62,936 bases of DNA from Streptomyces sp. NWU339 (GTDB lineage: Bacteria > Actinomycetota > Actinomycetes > Streptomycetales > Streptomycetaceae). Positions 1-8,345 of the stretch are shown in pieces. The stretch covers positions 1 to 62,936 of the forward strand of contig NZ_QFRK01000001.1 of the NCBI RefSeq assembly GCF_003143855.1, written 5' to 3'. The translations under genes and the position numbers were made by a program. Numbering within the stretch: position 1 is the stretch's first letter; each line of letters begins with the position of its first letter. The notes beneath the pieces were generated by a model. The model was not told the DNA's origin, made no database searches, and saw only the letters and a program-made list of their open reading frames with translations.

Positions 1-521
1 CGCTGCACCTGGGGGTCACCGAGGCGGGCCCGGCGTTCCAGGGCACCATCAAGTCGGCGGTCGCGTTCGGGGCGCTGCTCGCGCAGGGGATCGGGGACAC
101 CATCCGGGTCTCGCTGTCGGCGCCGCCGGCCGAGGAGGTCAAGGTGGGGCTGCAGATCCTGGAGTCGCTGAACCTCAAGCAGCGGGGTCTGGAGATCGTC
201 TCCTGTCCGTCCTGCGGGCGGGCGCAGGTGGATGTGTACAAGCTGGCGGACGAGGTGACCGCCGGGCTGGAGGGCATGGACGTGCCGCTGCGGGTGGCGG
301 TGATGGGCTGTGTGGTCAACGGTCCGGGGGAGGCCCGCGAGGCCGATCTCGGGGTGGCCTCGGGCAACGGCAAGGGGCAGATCTTCGTGAAGGGCGAGGT
401 GATCAAGACCGTGCCGGAGTCGAAGATCGTGGAGACGCTGATCGAGGAGGCCATGAAGATCGCCGAGCAGATGGAGAAGGACGGCGTCGCGTCGGGGGAG
501 CCGGCCGTCACCGTGAGCTGA
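1..521 (+). CDS. ispG: IspG, 4-hydroxy-3-methylbut-2-enyl diphosphate synthase (C-terminal part)
   Basis: The reading frame is open from base 3 and the window starts inside the gene, so only the last ~172 residues are present. IspG reduces MEcPP to HMBPP in the MEP isoprenoid pathway using a 4Fe-4S cluster. The visible part holds the cluster ligands: a CPSCGR motif and, about 35 residues later, [14 protein letters not shown]. The segment beginning LGVTEAG is also typical. dxs follows after 28 bp in the same direction, so this is an operon. In Streptomyces an extra ispG-dxs pair followed by an aminotransferase belongs to the hopanoid cluster; the squalene-hopene genes would lie to the left, outside the window. 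Confidence 0.96.
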   Translation, partial: LHLGVTEAGPAFQGTIKSAVAFGALLAQGIGDTIRVSLSAPPAEEVKVGLQILESLNLKQRGLEIVSCPSCGRAQVDVYKLADEVTAGLEGMDVPLRVAVMGCVVNGPGEAREADLGVASGNGKGQIFVKGEVIKTVPESKIVETLIEEAMKIAEQMEKDGVASGEPAVTVS

Positions 522-549
522 ACAGCACGGAACCGAAGGGGGCCCGAGC

Positions 550-2463
550 GTGACGATTCTGGAGAGCATCCGGCAACCACGTGACCTGAAGGCGCTGTCC
601 GAGGCGGAACTCGGTGAACTGTCCGAAGAGATCAGGGAGTTCCTGGTGCACGCGGTCGCCAGGACCGGAGGGCACCTCGGGCCCAACCTGGGCGTGGTGG
701 AACTCACCGTCGCCCTGCACCGGGTCTTCGAGTCACCCGTCGACCGCATCCTGTGGGACACGGGCCATCAGAGCTACGTCCACAAGTTGCTGACGGGACG
801 TCAGGACTTCTCCAAGCTGCGCGGCAAGGGAGGCCTGTCGGGCTATCCCTCGCGCGAGGAGTCCGAGCACGACGTCGTCGAGAACAGCCACGCCTCCACG
901 GCCCTCGGCTGGGCCGACGGGCTGGCCAAGGCCCGCCGGATGCAGGGGGAGAAGGGGCATGTCGTCGCCGTGATCGGCGACGGCGCCCTGACCGGCGGCA
1001 TGGCCTGGGAGGCGCTGAACAACATCGCCGCCGCCAAGGACCGCCCGCTGATCATCGTCGTCAACGACAACGAACGTTCCTACGCCCCGACCATCGGCGG
1101 CCTCGCGAACCACCTCGCGGCCCTGCGCACCACCGACGGCTACGAGAGGGTGCTGGCCTGGGGCAAACACGTGCTCCAGCACACCCCGTTGATCGGCGGC
1201 ACCGTCTACGAGGCGCTGCACGGCGCGAAAAAGGGCTTCAAGGACGCCTTCGCCCCCCAGGGCCTCTTCGAGGACCTGGGCCTGAAGTACGTCGGTCCCA
1301 TCGACGGGCACGACGTCAAGGCCGTGGAGTCCGCCCTGCGCCGAGCCAAACGCTTCCACGGGCCCGTCCTGGTCCACTGCCTCACCGAGAAGGGCCGCGG
1401 TTACGAACCCGCCGTCGCCCACGAGGAGGACCACTTCCACACCGTCGGCGTGATGGACCCCCTCACCTGTACGCCGCTCGCACCGGTCGGCGCACCCTCC
1501 TGGACCTCGGTCTTCGGTGAGGAGATCGTCCGCATCGGGGAGGAACGCGAGGACGTGGTGGCGATCACCGCCGCCATGCTGCATCCGGTGGGCCTGGGCG
1601 CCTTCGCCGAACGGTTCCCGGACCGGGTGTGGGACGTCGGCATCGCCGAGCAGCACGCCGCCGTGTCCGCGGCGGGACTGGCGACCGGCGGCCTGCACCC
1701 GGTCGTCGCCGTGTACGCCACCTTCCTCAACCGCGCCTTCGACCAGCTGCTGATGGATGTGGCGCTGCACCGCTGCGGGGTCACCTTCGTCCTGGACCGG
1801 GCCGGTGTCACCGGCGCCGACGGGCCCTCGCACAACGGCATGTGGGACATGTCGATCCTCCAGGTCGTCCCCGGCCTGCGGATCGCCGCCCCGCGCGACG
1901 CGGACCAGTTGCGCGTCCAGCTGCGAGAGGCGGTCGCCGTCGACGACGCGCCGACGCTGCTGCGGTTCCCCAAGGAGTCCGTGGGACCGGCGATCCCGGC
2001 GCTCGACCGGGTCGGCGGCATGGACGTCCTGCACCGCGCCGGCGCTCCCGAGGTGCTGCTGGTGGCGGTCGGGGTGATGGCGCCCGTCTGTCTCCAGGCC
2101 GCCGAACTGCTCGAAGCCCGCGGCATCCGCTGCACCGTGGTCGACCCCCGATGGGTCAAGCCCGTCGACCCGGCGCTGGTCGGGCTGGCCGCCGAGCACC
2201 GTCTCGTGGCCGTCGTCGAGGACAACAGCCGTGCGGCGGGCGTGGGTTCGGCCGTGGCCCTGGTGCTGGGCGACGCCGATGTCGACGTACCGGTACGGCG
2301 GTTCGGCATCCCGGAGCAGTTCCTCGCGCACGCCAAACGCGGCGAGGTGCTGGCCGACATCGGTCTGACGCCCGTCGAGATCGCCGGCCGGATCAGCGCG
2401 AGCCTGACCGCCGGGGAGGAGTCGCCGAAGCAACCACAGGACCGACAGGAGTCACCGCAATGA
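550..2463 (+). CDS. dxs: 1-deoxy-D-xylulose-5-phosphate synthase
   Basis: 637 residues, full length for the family. Dxs condenses pyruvate with glyceraldehyde 3-phosphate, using thiamine diphosphate, to make DXP, the entry step of the MEP pathway. Visible motifs are [15 protein letters not shown] near residue 70, the ThDP-binding [16 protein letters not shown] near 140-155 and, in the pyrimidine domain, [18 protein letters not shown] near 415. The start is GTG at 550 with a purine-rich GAAGGGGG about 10 bases upstream. The gene sits 28 bp after ispG and its stop overlaps the next start (ATGA). It is probably the cluster-dedicated copy, with a housekeeping dxs elsewhere; that is inference. Confidence 0.97.
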   Translation: MTILESIRQPRDLKALSEAELGELSEEIREFLVHAVARTGGHLGPNLGVVELTVALHRVFESPVDRILWDTGHQSYVHKLLTGRQDFSKLRGKGGLSGYPSREESEHDVVENSHASTALGWADGLAKARRMQGEKGHVVAVIGDGALTGGMAWEALNNIAAAKDRPLIIVVNDNERSYAPTIGGLANHLAALRTTDGYERVLAWGKHVLQHTPLIGGTVYEALHGAKKGFKDAFAPQGLFEDLGLKYVGPIDGHDVKAVESALRRAKRFHGPVLVHCLTEKGRGYEPAVAHEEDHFHTVGVMDPLTCTPLAPVGAPSWTSVFGEEIVRIGEEREDVVAITAAMLHPVGLGAFAERFPDRVWDVGIAEQHAAVSAAGLATGGLHPVVAVYATFLNRAFDQLLMDVALHRCGVTFVLDRAGVTGADGPSHNGMWDMSILQVVPGLRIAAPRDADQLRVQLREAVAVDDAPTLLRFPKESVGPAIPALDRVGGMDVLHRAGAPEVLLVAVGVMAPVCLQAAELLEARGIRCTVVDPRWVKPVDPALVGLAAEHRLVAVVEDNSRAAGVGSAVALVLGDADVDVPVRRFGIPEQFLAHAKRGEVLADIGLTPVEIAGRISASLTAGEESPKQPQDRQESPQ

Positions 2464-3875
2464 CCATCGCGGAGTCCGCGGCGAAGTCTTCGCGGGCCGG
2501 GGAGTTCGACCTCGGCGCGCTGCTGGCCGAACGCGGAGCCGAGCGCTACGAGCTGCACACCCGGTACCTCAACCACCAGCTCCCGCGCATGCTGCACACC
2601 ATCGGCTTCGACAAGGTCTACGAACGAGCCGAGGGCGCCCATTTCTGGGACGCGGACGGCAACGACCACCTGGACATGCTCGCCGGATTCGGGGTGATGG
2701 GCCTGGGGCGCCACCACCCCGTGGTCCGCAAGGCGCTGCACGACGTCCTCGACGCCTCGCTCGCCGACCTCACCCGCTTCGACTGCCAGCCGCTGCCCGG
2801 TCTGCTGGCCGAGCGACTGCTCGCGCACAGCCCGCACCTGGACCGGGTGTTCTTCGGCAACAGCGGAACGGAGGCGGTCGAGGGCGCCCTGAAGTTCGCC
2901 CGCTACGTGACCGGCAGACCGCGCGTCCTGTACTGCGAGCACGCCTTCCACGGACTGACCACCGGCTCCCTGTCCGTCAACGGCGAGTCCGGCTTCCGCG
3001 ACGGCTTCGCCCCGCTGCTGCCCGACACTGCGGTACCGCTCGGCGATCTGGACGCGCTGGAGCGGGAGTTGGCCAAGGGTGATGTCGCCGCCCTCATCGT
3101 GGAGCCGATCCAGGGCAAGGGAGTGCACGAGGCCCCGCCCGGCTATCTGCGCGCCGCGCAGGAACTGCTGCACCGGCACAAGGCGCTGCTGATCGCCGAC
3201 GAGGTGCAGACCGGACTCGGGCGGACCGGCGACTTCTACGCCTACCAGCACGAGGAGGGGGTCGAGCCGGACCTGGTGTGCGTGGCCAAGGCGCTCTCCG
3301 GCGGCTATGTGCCGGTGGGGGCCACGCTCGGCAAGGACTGGATCTTCCGCAAGGTCTACTCGTCGATGGACCGGGTGCTGGTCCACTCGGCCAGCTTCGG
3401 GGCCAACGCCCAGGCGATGGCCGCGGGCCTCGCGGTCCTGTCGGTCATGGAGAACGAGCACATCGTCGCGCACGTCCGGGCCACCGGGGAGCTGCTGCGG
3501 TCCCGGCTCGCGGCACTGACCGGGAAGTACGAACTGCTGGCCGACGTCCGCGGACGGGGCCTGATGATCGGCATCGAGTTCGGCAGGCCGCGGTCGCTCA
3601 GGCTGCGCGGCCGCTGGGCCGCGCTGCAGGCCGCGCGCAAGGGGCTCTTCGCGCAGATGGTGGTCGTACCGCTGCTGCGGCGGCACAGGATCCTCACCCA
3701 GGTCTCCGGTGACCACATGGAGGTGATCAAACTGATCCCGCCGTTGATCATCGACGAGCGGGACGTGGACCGGTTCGTGGAGGCCTTCACGGCGGTGATG
3801 GACGACGCCCACGACGGCGGTCTGGTGTGGGAGTTCGGCAGGACCCTGATGAAGCAGGCGGTCGTCGGCCGGTGA
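2460..3875 (+). CDS. Class III PLP aminotransferase (HpnO-like, hopanoid cluster)
   Basis: 471 residues. It resembles acetylornithine/ornithine-type class III aminotransferases: [18 protein letters not shown] near residue 125 (PLP phosphate loop), [13 protein letters not shown] near 240 and the Schiff-base lysine in [14 protein letters not shown] near 275. The ATG at 2460 overlaps the dxs stop (ATGA), indicating translational coupling. A long in-frame extension further upstream runs antisense to nothing and simply shadows dxs, so it is not used. In hopanoid clusters an aminotransferase of this type (HpnO) aminates the ribosyl-hopane side chain toward aminobacteriohopanetriol. That role is inferred from position after ispG-dxs; the sequence alone fixes only the family. 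Confidence 0.93.
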   Translation: MTIAESAAKSSRAGEFDLGALLAERGAERYELHTRYLNHQLPRMLHTIGFDKVYERAEGAHFWDADGNDHLDMLAGFGVMGLGRHHPVVRKALHDVLDASLADLTRFDCQPLPGLLAERLLAHSPHLDRVFFGNSGTEAVEGALKFARYVTGRPRVLYCEHAFHGLTTGSLSVNGESGFRDGFAPLLPDTAVPLGDLDALERELAKGDVAALIVEPIQGKGVHEAPPGYLRAAQELLHRHKALLIADEVQTGLGRTGDFYAYQHEEGVEPDLVCVAKALSGGYVPVGATLGKDWIFRKVYSSMDRVLVHSASFGANAQAMAAGLAVLSVMENEHIVAHVRATGELLRSRLAALTGKYELLADVRGRGLMIGIEFGRPRSLRLRGRWAALQAARKGLFAQMVVVPLLRRHRILTQVSGDHMEVIKLIPPLIIDERDVDRFVEAFTAVMDDAHDGGLVWEFGRTLMKQAVVGR

Positions 3876-3929
3876 GACACTGACCCCGTCCGGCCGTGAT
3901 GCCTGCCAGGCGGTGACACCCGCCCCGTC

Positions 3930-3964
3930 TTGCCCGTGAGGCAAGAAATTTGCCCCACGGGCAA
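3930..3964. promoter_or_regulatory. Tandem inverted-repeat operator before the XRE-cupin gene
   Basis: Two copies of the same inverted repeat, TTGCC-N5-GGCAA, lie at 3930-3944 and 3950-3964. Their centres are 20 bp apart, about two helical turns, so two dimers would bind the same face. The second copy ends two bases before the first possible ATG (3967). The outer arms also pair with each other (TTGCCCGTG at 3930-3938 with CACGGGCAA at 3956-3964). The obvious candidate ligand is the XRE protein encoded immediately downstream, giving autoregulation; that is inference. Confidence 0.75.
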
Positions 3965-3984
3965 TAATGCTGCTGAATGGGGTC

Positions 3985-4608
3985 ATGAGCACCCCCGGAA
4001 CCGAGCCGTCGGCCGAACCGGCCGCCGCGCTTCCCGCGGTCGCGCCGCACCTGCGCGCGCTGCGCCGCCGGGCGGGTCTGACCCTGGAGGCCGCGGCGCG
4101 CGACGCGGGGCTGTCGCCCGCCCACCTCTCCCGGCTGGAGACCGGGCAGCGTCAGCCCTCGCTGCCCATGCTGCTCTCCCTGGCCCGTACCTACGGTACG
4201 ACGGTCTCGGAACTGCTCGGCGAGACCACCACCGACCATGACACGGTGCTGCGCGCCGCCGACGCGGAGCCGACCGTCGCGGGCGGCTGGACGTACCGGC
4301 AGGCCGGCTCCCCCGGGCGCGGGATGCAGGCCCTGCGGGTCGAGGTTCCCCACGGCTCCCAGAGCGGCATCGTGCGGGTCCACCCGGGCGAGGAATGGCT
4401 GTACGTCCTCAAGGGGCGACTGCTGCTGCGCCTCGGGGACGCGCTGCACCGGCTGGCCCCGGGCGACAGCGCGCACTTCGACTCGCTGACCCCGCACCGT
4501 ATCGCCGCTCAGGACCCCGACGGGGTCGAGCTGCTCTTCGTCCATACCCTGTTGCAGAGCCCCACGGCCGCCCTGTGCCTGGGCCCCACCCATGGAGATG
4601 TGTCATGA
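3985..4608 (+). CDS. XRE-family regulator with cupin domain
   Basis: 207 residues from the ATG at 3985; an in-frame ATG at 3967 would add six residues but almost touches the operator. The N-terminal ~65 residues after a Pro/Ala-rich lead form a Cro/CI-type helix-turn-helix (LRALRRRAGLTLEAAARDAG, then LSPAHLSRLETGQRQPSLP). The C-terminal ~70 residues form a small cupin (HPGEEWLYVLKGRLLLRLGD, then LAPGDSAHFDS). Regulators of this shape sense a small molecule in the cupin barrel. The gene lies about 110 bp after the aminotransferase, has its own tandem operator, and overlaps the next gene by four bases. It is likely a local repressor; its ligand and targets are unknown. Confidence 0.9.
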   Translation: MSTPGTEPSAEPAAALPAVAPHLRALRRRAGLTLEAAARDAGLSPAHLSRLETGQRQPSLPMLLSLARTYGTTVSELLGETTTDHDTVLRAADAEPTVAGGWTYRQAGSPGRGMQALRVEVPHGSQSGIVRVHPGEEWLYVLKGRLLLRLGDALHRLAPGDSAHFDSLTPHRIAAQDPDGVELLFVHTLLQSPTAALCLGPTHGDVS

Positions 4609-4727
4609 AAGACCTGGAGGAGAAGTTCCCTCGCGCCCTGTGGGTGAGGCTGTTCGTCTACGTCGTGGTGGGGCACGTCTTCGCGGGCTTCATCTATCTG
4701 CTGTTCGCGCTGGGTGCGAAGCAGTAG
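4605..4727 (+). CDS. 40-residue single-pass membrane peptide (DUF6126-like)
   Basis: The ATG overlaps the XRE-cupin stop as ATGA, so the two are translationally coupled. The product has a charged N-terminus (MKDLEEKFPRALWVR), one hydrophobic helix (LFVYVVVGHVFAGFIYLLFA) and a short basic tail. A tiny membrane protein directly after an XRE-cupin gene is a recurrent Streptomyces arrangement, from memory of the S. coelicolor hopanoid region. The function is not known. Coding status is supported by the coupling, the clean amphipathic layout and the strong terminator directly after its stop. Confidence 0.85.
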   Translation: MKDLEEKFPRALWVRLFVYVVVGHVFAGFIYLLFALGAKQ

Positions 4728-4736
4728 CCCTCAGGG

Positions 4737-4777
4737 CCCGTCCGGGCAGTGCCTCCGTGAGGCGCTGCCCGGACGGG
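4737..4777. terminator. Hairpin terminator between convergent genes
   Basis: CCCGTCCGGGCAG (4737-4749) pairs with CTGCCCGGACGGG (4765-4777). The loop itself contains GCCTC/GAGGC, so the stem can extend to about 18 bp. It lies between the 40-residue gene and the convergent phosphatase gene and can serve both. Confidence 0.85.
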
Positions 4778-4784
4778 TGGTTCC

Positions 4785-5582
4785 TCAGGCGAGCAGGCGC
4801 TCGCGCAGTCGCTCCCGGCTTTCGGGGGTGAGCCCGAGCGCCGTCTCGAGGTAGGGGTCCACGCCGCCCCAGGTCTCCTCGATGGTTTCCAGGGCGGCCG
4901 ACAGATATTCGGCGCGGGCGTCGAACAGGGGGTTGAGCAGCTCCATGACCTCGGGGGAGTAGGCCGAGGCGGAGCTGCCGCTGCGACGCAGCTTGTAGCG
5001 GCGGTGCTTGGCGTTGGACTTGAGGTAGTCGTCGAAGATCGCGTCCCGTTCCACACCCAGGGCGAGCAGCGTCACCGCCACCGACAGGCCCGCGCGGTCC
5101 TTGCCCGCCGCGCAGTGCATCAGCACGGGGACGCTGTCCTCGGCGAGTGAACGCAGCACCTGGGAGTGCTCGGCGGTGCGTTCCTTGACGATCACGCGGT
5201 ACGAGGCGATCATCCGGCCCGCCCCCTTGCCGTCGGCGAGGAGCGAGCGCAGCTGGTCCAGGTCGCCGTCGCGGACCATCCTCCAGAACCGGGCGCCGCC
5301 GGCCGGGTCGCTCAGCGGCAGGTTCACATTGCGCACGCCGGGCAGCTCGATGTCGTGGCCGTCCAGCTTCTGGTCGGCCGCGTTGCGGAAGTCGAAGACG
5401 GTGTGCAGTCCCAGGGAGGACAGGAAGTCGGCGTCCGACGCGGTGGCGTGGGCGAGATGACCGCTGCGGAACAGCACGCCGTGCCGTACCCGGCGGCCGT
5501 CCACGGTCGGCAGTCCGCCCACGTCGCGGAAGTTCCGCACTCCGGTCAGCTCGGGTTCGGTCGACGGGATGTGCTGCGTCAC
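4785..5582 (-). CDS. Tyrosine-protein phosphatase family protein
   Basis: 265 residues. The N-terminus has the hallmark LTGVRNFRDVGGLPTVDGRRV of the Y_phosphatase3 (PTP-like, IphP/LipA-type) family. The P-loop MHCAAGKDRAGLS near residue 155 provides the catalytic Cys and Arg (CX5R). The family hydrolyses phosphotyrosine or phosphoinositides; the substrate here cannot be read. The gene is monocistronic and convergent with the hopanoid-end genes. The ATG at 5582 is preceded on its strand by GAGGGAGGGG. Confidence 0.9.
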   Translation of the reverse strand: MTQHIPSTEPELTGVRNFRDVGGLPTVDGRRVRHGVLFRSGHLAHATASDADFLSSLGLHTVFDFRNAADQKLDGHDIELPGVRNVNLPLSDPAGGARFWRMVRDGDLDQLRSLLADGKGAGRMIASYRVIVKERTAEHSQVLRSLAEDSVPVLMHCAAGKDRAGLSVAVTLLALGVERDAIFDDYLKSNAKHRRYKLRRSGSSASAYSPEVMELLNPLFDARAEYLSAALETIEETWGGVDPYLETALGLTPESRERLRERLLA

Positions 5583-6002
5583 AGGGGCCCCTCCCTCTCA
5601 CCACCGACGGAGAGGCGCCGGCGGGTGTCACTCGACGATACGACATGCCTGTCAGGGGCAATGAGTTGTCCACGGATCAGCCGGCACGGGCGTTCCGAGC
5701 CCGCCGCACGGCCGGAGCAGAACATCCCCGATCAGGTAGTTAAATGCGTTATGTCTGTTTAGTGCGTTTAGGTGCAATACGCTCCGGTAGTGAGGGGTAT
5801 GGGGAGGGTGTAGTGAGCATCGTCATATCGGTGACGATGTGTTGCCGTCATGCTCATGTAATTCCGGCATTTCGCAAGGGAATTCAGAGGGCGCGGGAAA
5901 TCCGGGTCGACTCTGGGTGACGGAATTCAGGTAAATGGATCACGGAAAAGGGCCTTCGTTCGGAACATCGCGCTTGTCCCTTTGCGTCGTGGTCGCCTAC
6001 GT
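5583..6002. other. Long intergenic region with promoters for flanking genes
   Basis: No credible gene is present. The stretch 5735-5800 is unusually AT-rich for this chromosome and contains spaced TGCGTTA and TGCGTTTA repeats. A hairpin CATCGTCA-N6-TGACGATG lies at 5818-5839. The region must hold the promoter of the riboswitch-led peptidase gene to the right and that of the phosphatase to the left. No confident -35/-10 pair can be chosen by eye. Confidence 0.5.
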
Positions 6003-6205
6003 TCGCCATCGATCCGGACGGACGCCTAATCCTGCCGCCGCCCGGAGCCCGCACACACTGACCCGTGTACGGCAGGAGCGGGGGACCCACAGGTACCACT
6101 GCCTGTTCCGGTCTCCGGAACAGGCTCGGGGTTAAGTCGCGTCTCGACGCGACCGGGCATCTCCAGTCCGAACCCGACAGCTCACCTCGTAGGCGCCGGA
6201 GAGGA
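6003..6205 (+). ncRNA. c-di-AMP riboswitch (ydaO-yuaA type)
   Basis: The leader contains the conserved ydaO blocks in order: CGCCTAATCCTGCCG near 6023, GGGGGACCCACAGGTACC near 6080, a variable stem GTTCCGGTCTCCGGAAC, CGGGGTTAAG near 6130, and the 3' block CCGAACCCGACAGCTCACC followed by TCGTAGGCG to about 6194. The RBS (GGAGAGGA) follows immediately, so ligand binding can influence expression of the peptidase. In Streptomyces this class controls cell-wall lytic genes such as rpfA and usually turns them off when c-di-AMP is high. The exact 5' end is uncertain by about 20 bases. Confidence 0.92.
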
Positions 6206-6212
6206 ATTCGTC

Positions 6213-7127
6213 ATGCCCGCAAAGGGTAAGCACCGCCGTCCCCGCGCTTTGCGTTTCACCCGCGCCATCGCCGTCGCCGGCACTGGTGGCGCCGCGCTCG
6301 CCCTGCCGCTTCTCGGCGCCACCGGCGCGAGCGCCGCTCCTGCGCAGGCGGCCCCGGAAAAGGCCGTCCAGTCGTTCTCCGTCGCCGACAAGAAGGCCGA
6401 CAGCGGCAAGAACGGCGACGCCCGCACGTACATCGTGAAGGGCGGCGACTACCTGGCGAAGATCGCCGAGTCCGAGAACGTCGACGGCGGTTGGAAGCAG
6501 CTCTACGCCGACAACCGGGAGGCCGTGGGTGACGACCCGTCGCTCATCCACCCCGGTCTGAAGCTCTCGGTCGACGGCAAGGCCGCGACGAGCACGCCGA
6601 AGAAGTCGCCCTCTTCCGGTCCTTCCGGCCCCCTGGGTCTGCCCTCTTCGTCCGCTCCGTCCTCCGCGCCGAAGGCATCCTCCGGCGCCGCGACCGCCAA
6701 CCAGGCCGCGAACACCTCCGGTTACAGCTCGCCGGTGCCCGGTGGCGGCCTCGGCACCGCCTACAAGGTGGCCGGCAGCATGTGGTCCAGCGGCTACCAC
6801 ACCGGTGTCGACTTCGCCATTCCGACCGGTACCTCCCTGAAGGCCGTCGGCCCGGGCACCGTCGTCTCCGCGGGCTGGGCCGGTGCGTACGGCAACCAGG
6901 TCGTCATCAAGCTCGAGGACGGCCACTACGCCCAGTACGCCCACCTGTCCTCGCTGTCCGTCTCGGCCGGTCAGGCCGTGAGCGGCGGCCAGCAGGTCGG
7001 CCTCTCGGGATCCACCGGCAACTCGACCGGCCCGCACCTGCACTTCGAGATCCGCACCACGCCGAACTACGGCTCGGACGTGGACCCGGTCGCCTACCTC
7101 GGCTCGAAGGGCGTCTCCATCGCCTGA
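6213..7127 (+). CDS. Secreted LysM-M23 family peptidoglycan endopeptidase
   Basis: 304 residues. An N-terminal signal peptide (basic KGKHRRPRALRFTR, hydrophobic core, cleavage near ASAAPAQA) directs export. A LysM-type domain (YIVKGGDYLAKIAE, residue ~73 on) binds peptidoglycan. A Ser/Pro/Ala linker follows (residues 130-175). The C-terminal M23 metallopeptidase has zinc ligands in HTGVD (H ~195, D ~199) and HLHFE (~274). It should cleave peptide cross-bridges during growth or spore germination. The c-di-AMP riboswitch upstream fits a muralytic enzyme kept in check by that messenger. It is monocistronic, with a strong terminator after it. Confidence 0.95.
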   Translation: MPAKGKHRRPRALRFTRAIAVAGTGGAALALPLLGATGASAAPAQAAPEKAVQSFSVADKKADSGKNGDARTYIVKGGDYLAKIAESENVDGGWKQLYADNREAVGDDPSLIHPGLKLSVDGKAATSTPKKSPSSGPSGPLGLPSSSAPSSAPKASSGAATANQAANTSGYSSPVPGGGLGTAYKVAGSMWSSGYHTGVDFAIPTGTSLKAVGPGTVVSAGWAGAYGNQVVIKLEDGHYAQYAHLSSLSVSAGQAVSGGQQVGLSGSTGNSTGPHLHFEIRTTPNYGSDVDPVAYLGSKGVSIA

Positions 7128-7145
7128 CCCCCGCGAGACCCGCCT

Positions 7146-7199
7146 GACGCACGCCGAAGGCCGGACCCCGATCCCGGGGTCCGGCCTTCGGCGTGCGTC
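7146..7199 (+). terminator. Strong terminator after the M23 peptidase gene
   Basis: A perfect 24-bp stem: 7146-7169 pairs with 7176-7199 around a six-base loop. It follows the stop codon by about 18 bp. There is no T-run, as is common in Streptomyces. Confidence 0.9.
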
Positions 7200-7329
7200 G
7201 CCTCGCAACGTTCTTGCCGAGAGGGCTATTCCGGAATGGGGCAATGTTTCGGGAGTGGTTTATCTCACCGCGCGTCAACCCCTTCCTACGGTCGCGTAGG
7301 TCACATTCGGAAGGGAATCATGTCCCCTC

Positions 7330-8148
7330 GTGGCAGACGATTCGAAGAGTGACAGCACATCAGTGATCGGGTCGTACGTGGCGGTGGGGGACAGCTTCAC
7401 CGAGGGCGTCGGCGACCCCGGCCCGGACGGGGCGTTCGTCGGCTGGGCCGACCGGTTCGCCGTACTTCTCGCCGACCGTCGTCCCGAAGGCGACTTCCAG
7501 TACACGAATCTCGCGGTGCGCGGAAAACTGCTCGACCAGATCATGGCCGACCAGGTTCCGCGGGCCGTCGAACTGGCTCCCGCACTGGTCTCCTTCTGTG
7601 CGGGCGGCAACGACATCCTCCGCCCCGGCACCGACCCCGACGAGGTGGCCGAGCGTTTCGAGCAGGCTGTGGCCGCGCTCACGGCGGTCTCCGGCACGGT
7701 CCTGGTGACCACGGGGTTCGACACCCGGGGCGTGCCCCTGCTCAAGCATCTGCGCGGCAAGATCGCCACCTACAACGGGCACGTGCGGGCCGTCGCCGAC
7801 CGATACGGCTGCCCGGTGCTCGACCTGTGGTCCCTGAGGAGCGTCCAGGACCGCAGGGCCTGGGACGCGGACCGGCTCCACCTGTCGCCCGAGGGGCACA
7901 CGCGCGTGGCGCTCCGCGCGGGCCAGACCCTCGGCCTGGACGTCCCGGCCGACCCGGAGCAGCCCTGGCCCCCGCTGCCGCCGCGCGGCAGCCTCGACGT
8001 CCGGCGGGACGACGTCCACTGGGCGCGCGAGTACCTGGTGCCGTGGATAGGGCGCCGACTGCGCGGGGAATCGTCGGGGGACCACGTGACGGCGAAGGGA
8101 ACGCTGTCCCCGGACGACATCAAGGTGCGGATCGCCTCGGTGGCGTAA
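7330..8148 (+). CDS. SGNH/GDSL-family hydrolase
   Basis: 272 residues from GTG at 7330, with GGAAGGGA about 13 bases upstream. An ATG at 7320 is in another frame. The SGNH blocks are visible: block I GDSF (YVAVGDSFTEG, residue ~20), block III GGND (CAGGNDILRPG, ~95), and block V with the catalytic Asp/His in DRLHLSPEGH (~178). These enzymes are lipases, esterases or acyl-hydrolases. There is no signal peptide, so it is probably cytoplasmic. The substrate is not known. Confidence 0.92.
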   Translation: MADDSKSDSTSVIGSYVAVGDSFTEGVGDPGPDGAFVGWADRFAVLLADRRPEGDFQYTNLAVRGKLLDQIMADQVPRAVELAPALVSFCAGGNDILRPGTDPDEVAERFEQAVAALTAVSGTVLVTTGFDTRGVPLLKHLRGKIATYNGHVRAVADRYGCPVLDLWSLRSVQDRRAWDADRLHLSPEGHTRVALRAGQTLGLDVPADPEQPWPPLPPRGSLDVRRDDVHWAREYLVPWIGRRLRGESSGDHVTAKGTLSPDDIKVRIASVA

Positions 8149-8345
8149 CGCCGGACGGGGAGGGAGGCGGCGGGCAACAGGCCTGGGAGCGGGGCGCGGG
8201 AGCGGGTGCCCGCACCCCGCCCCCGCGAGGGGCCGGAGCCCGGCCGGCCCATCGCCCCGTGCGGCCGGTTCTGTCCCGTCCGACACCGCGGTACCGGCCT
8301 GTCCGCACATAATGGGATGTCTGACCGACTCCGCTGGGAGGCATC

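Noticed and set aside
733..2433. A long open frame antisense to dxs (and similar long antisense frames over most genes)
   Set aside because: High GC at third codon positions keeps opposite frames open. The antisense translation has no family resemblance, while dxs is unmistakable.
5935..6135. A 66-codon open frame upstream of the M23 gene
   Set aside because: It overlaps the c-di-AMP riboswitch aptamer, whose conserved RNA motifs explain the sequence.
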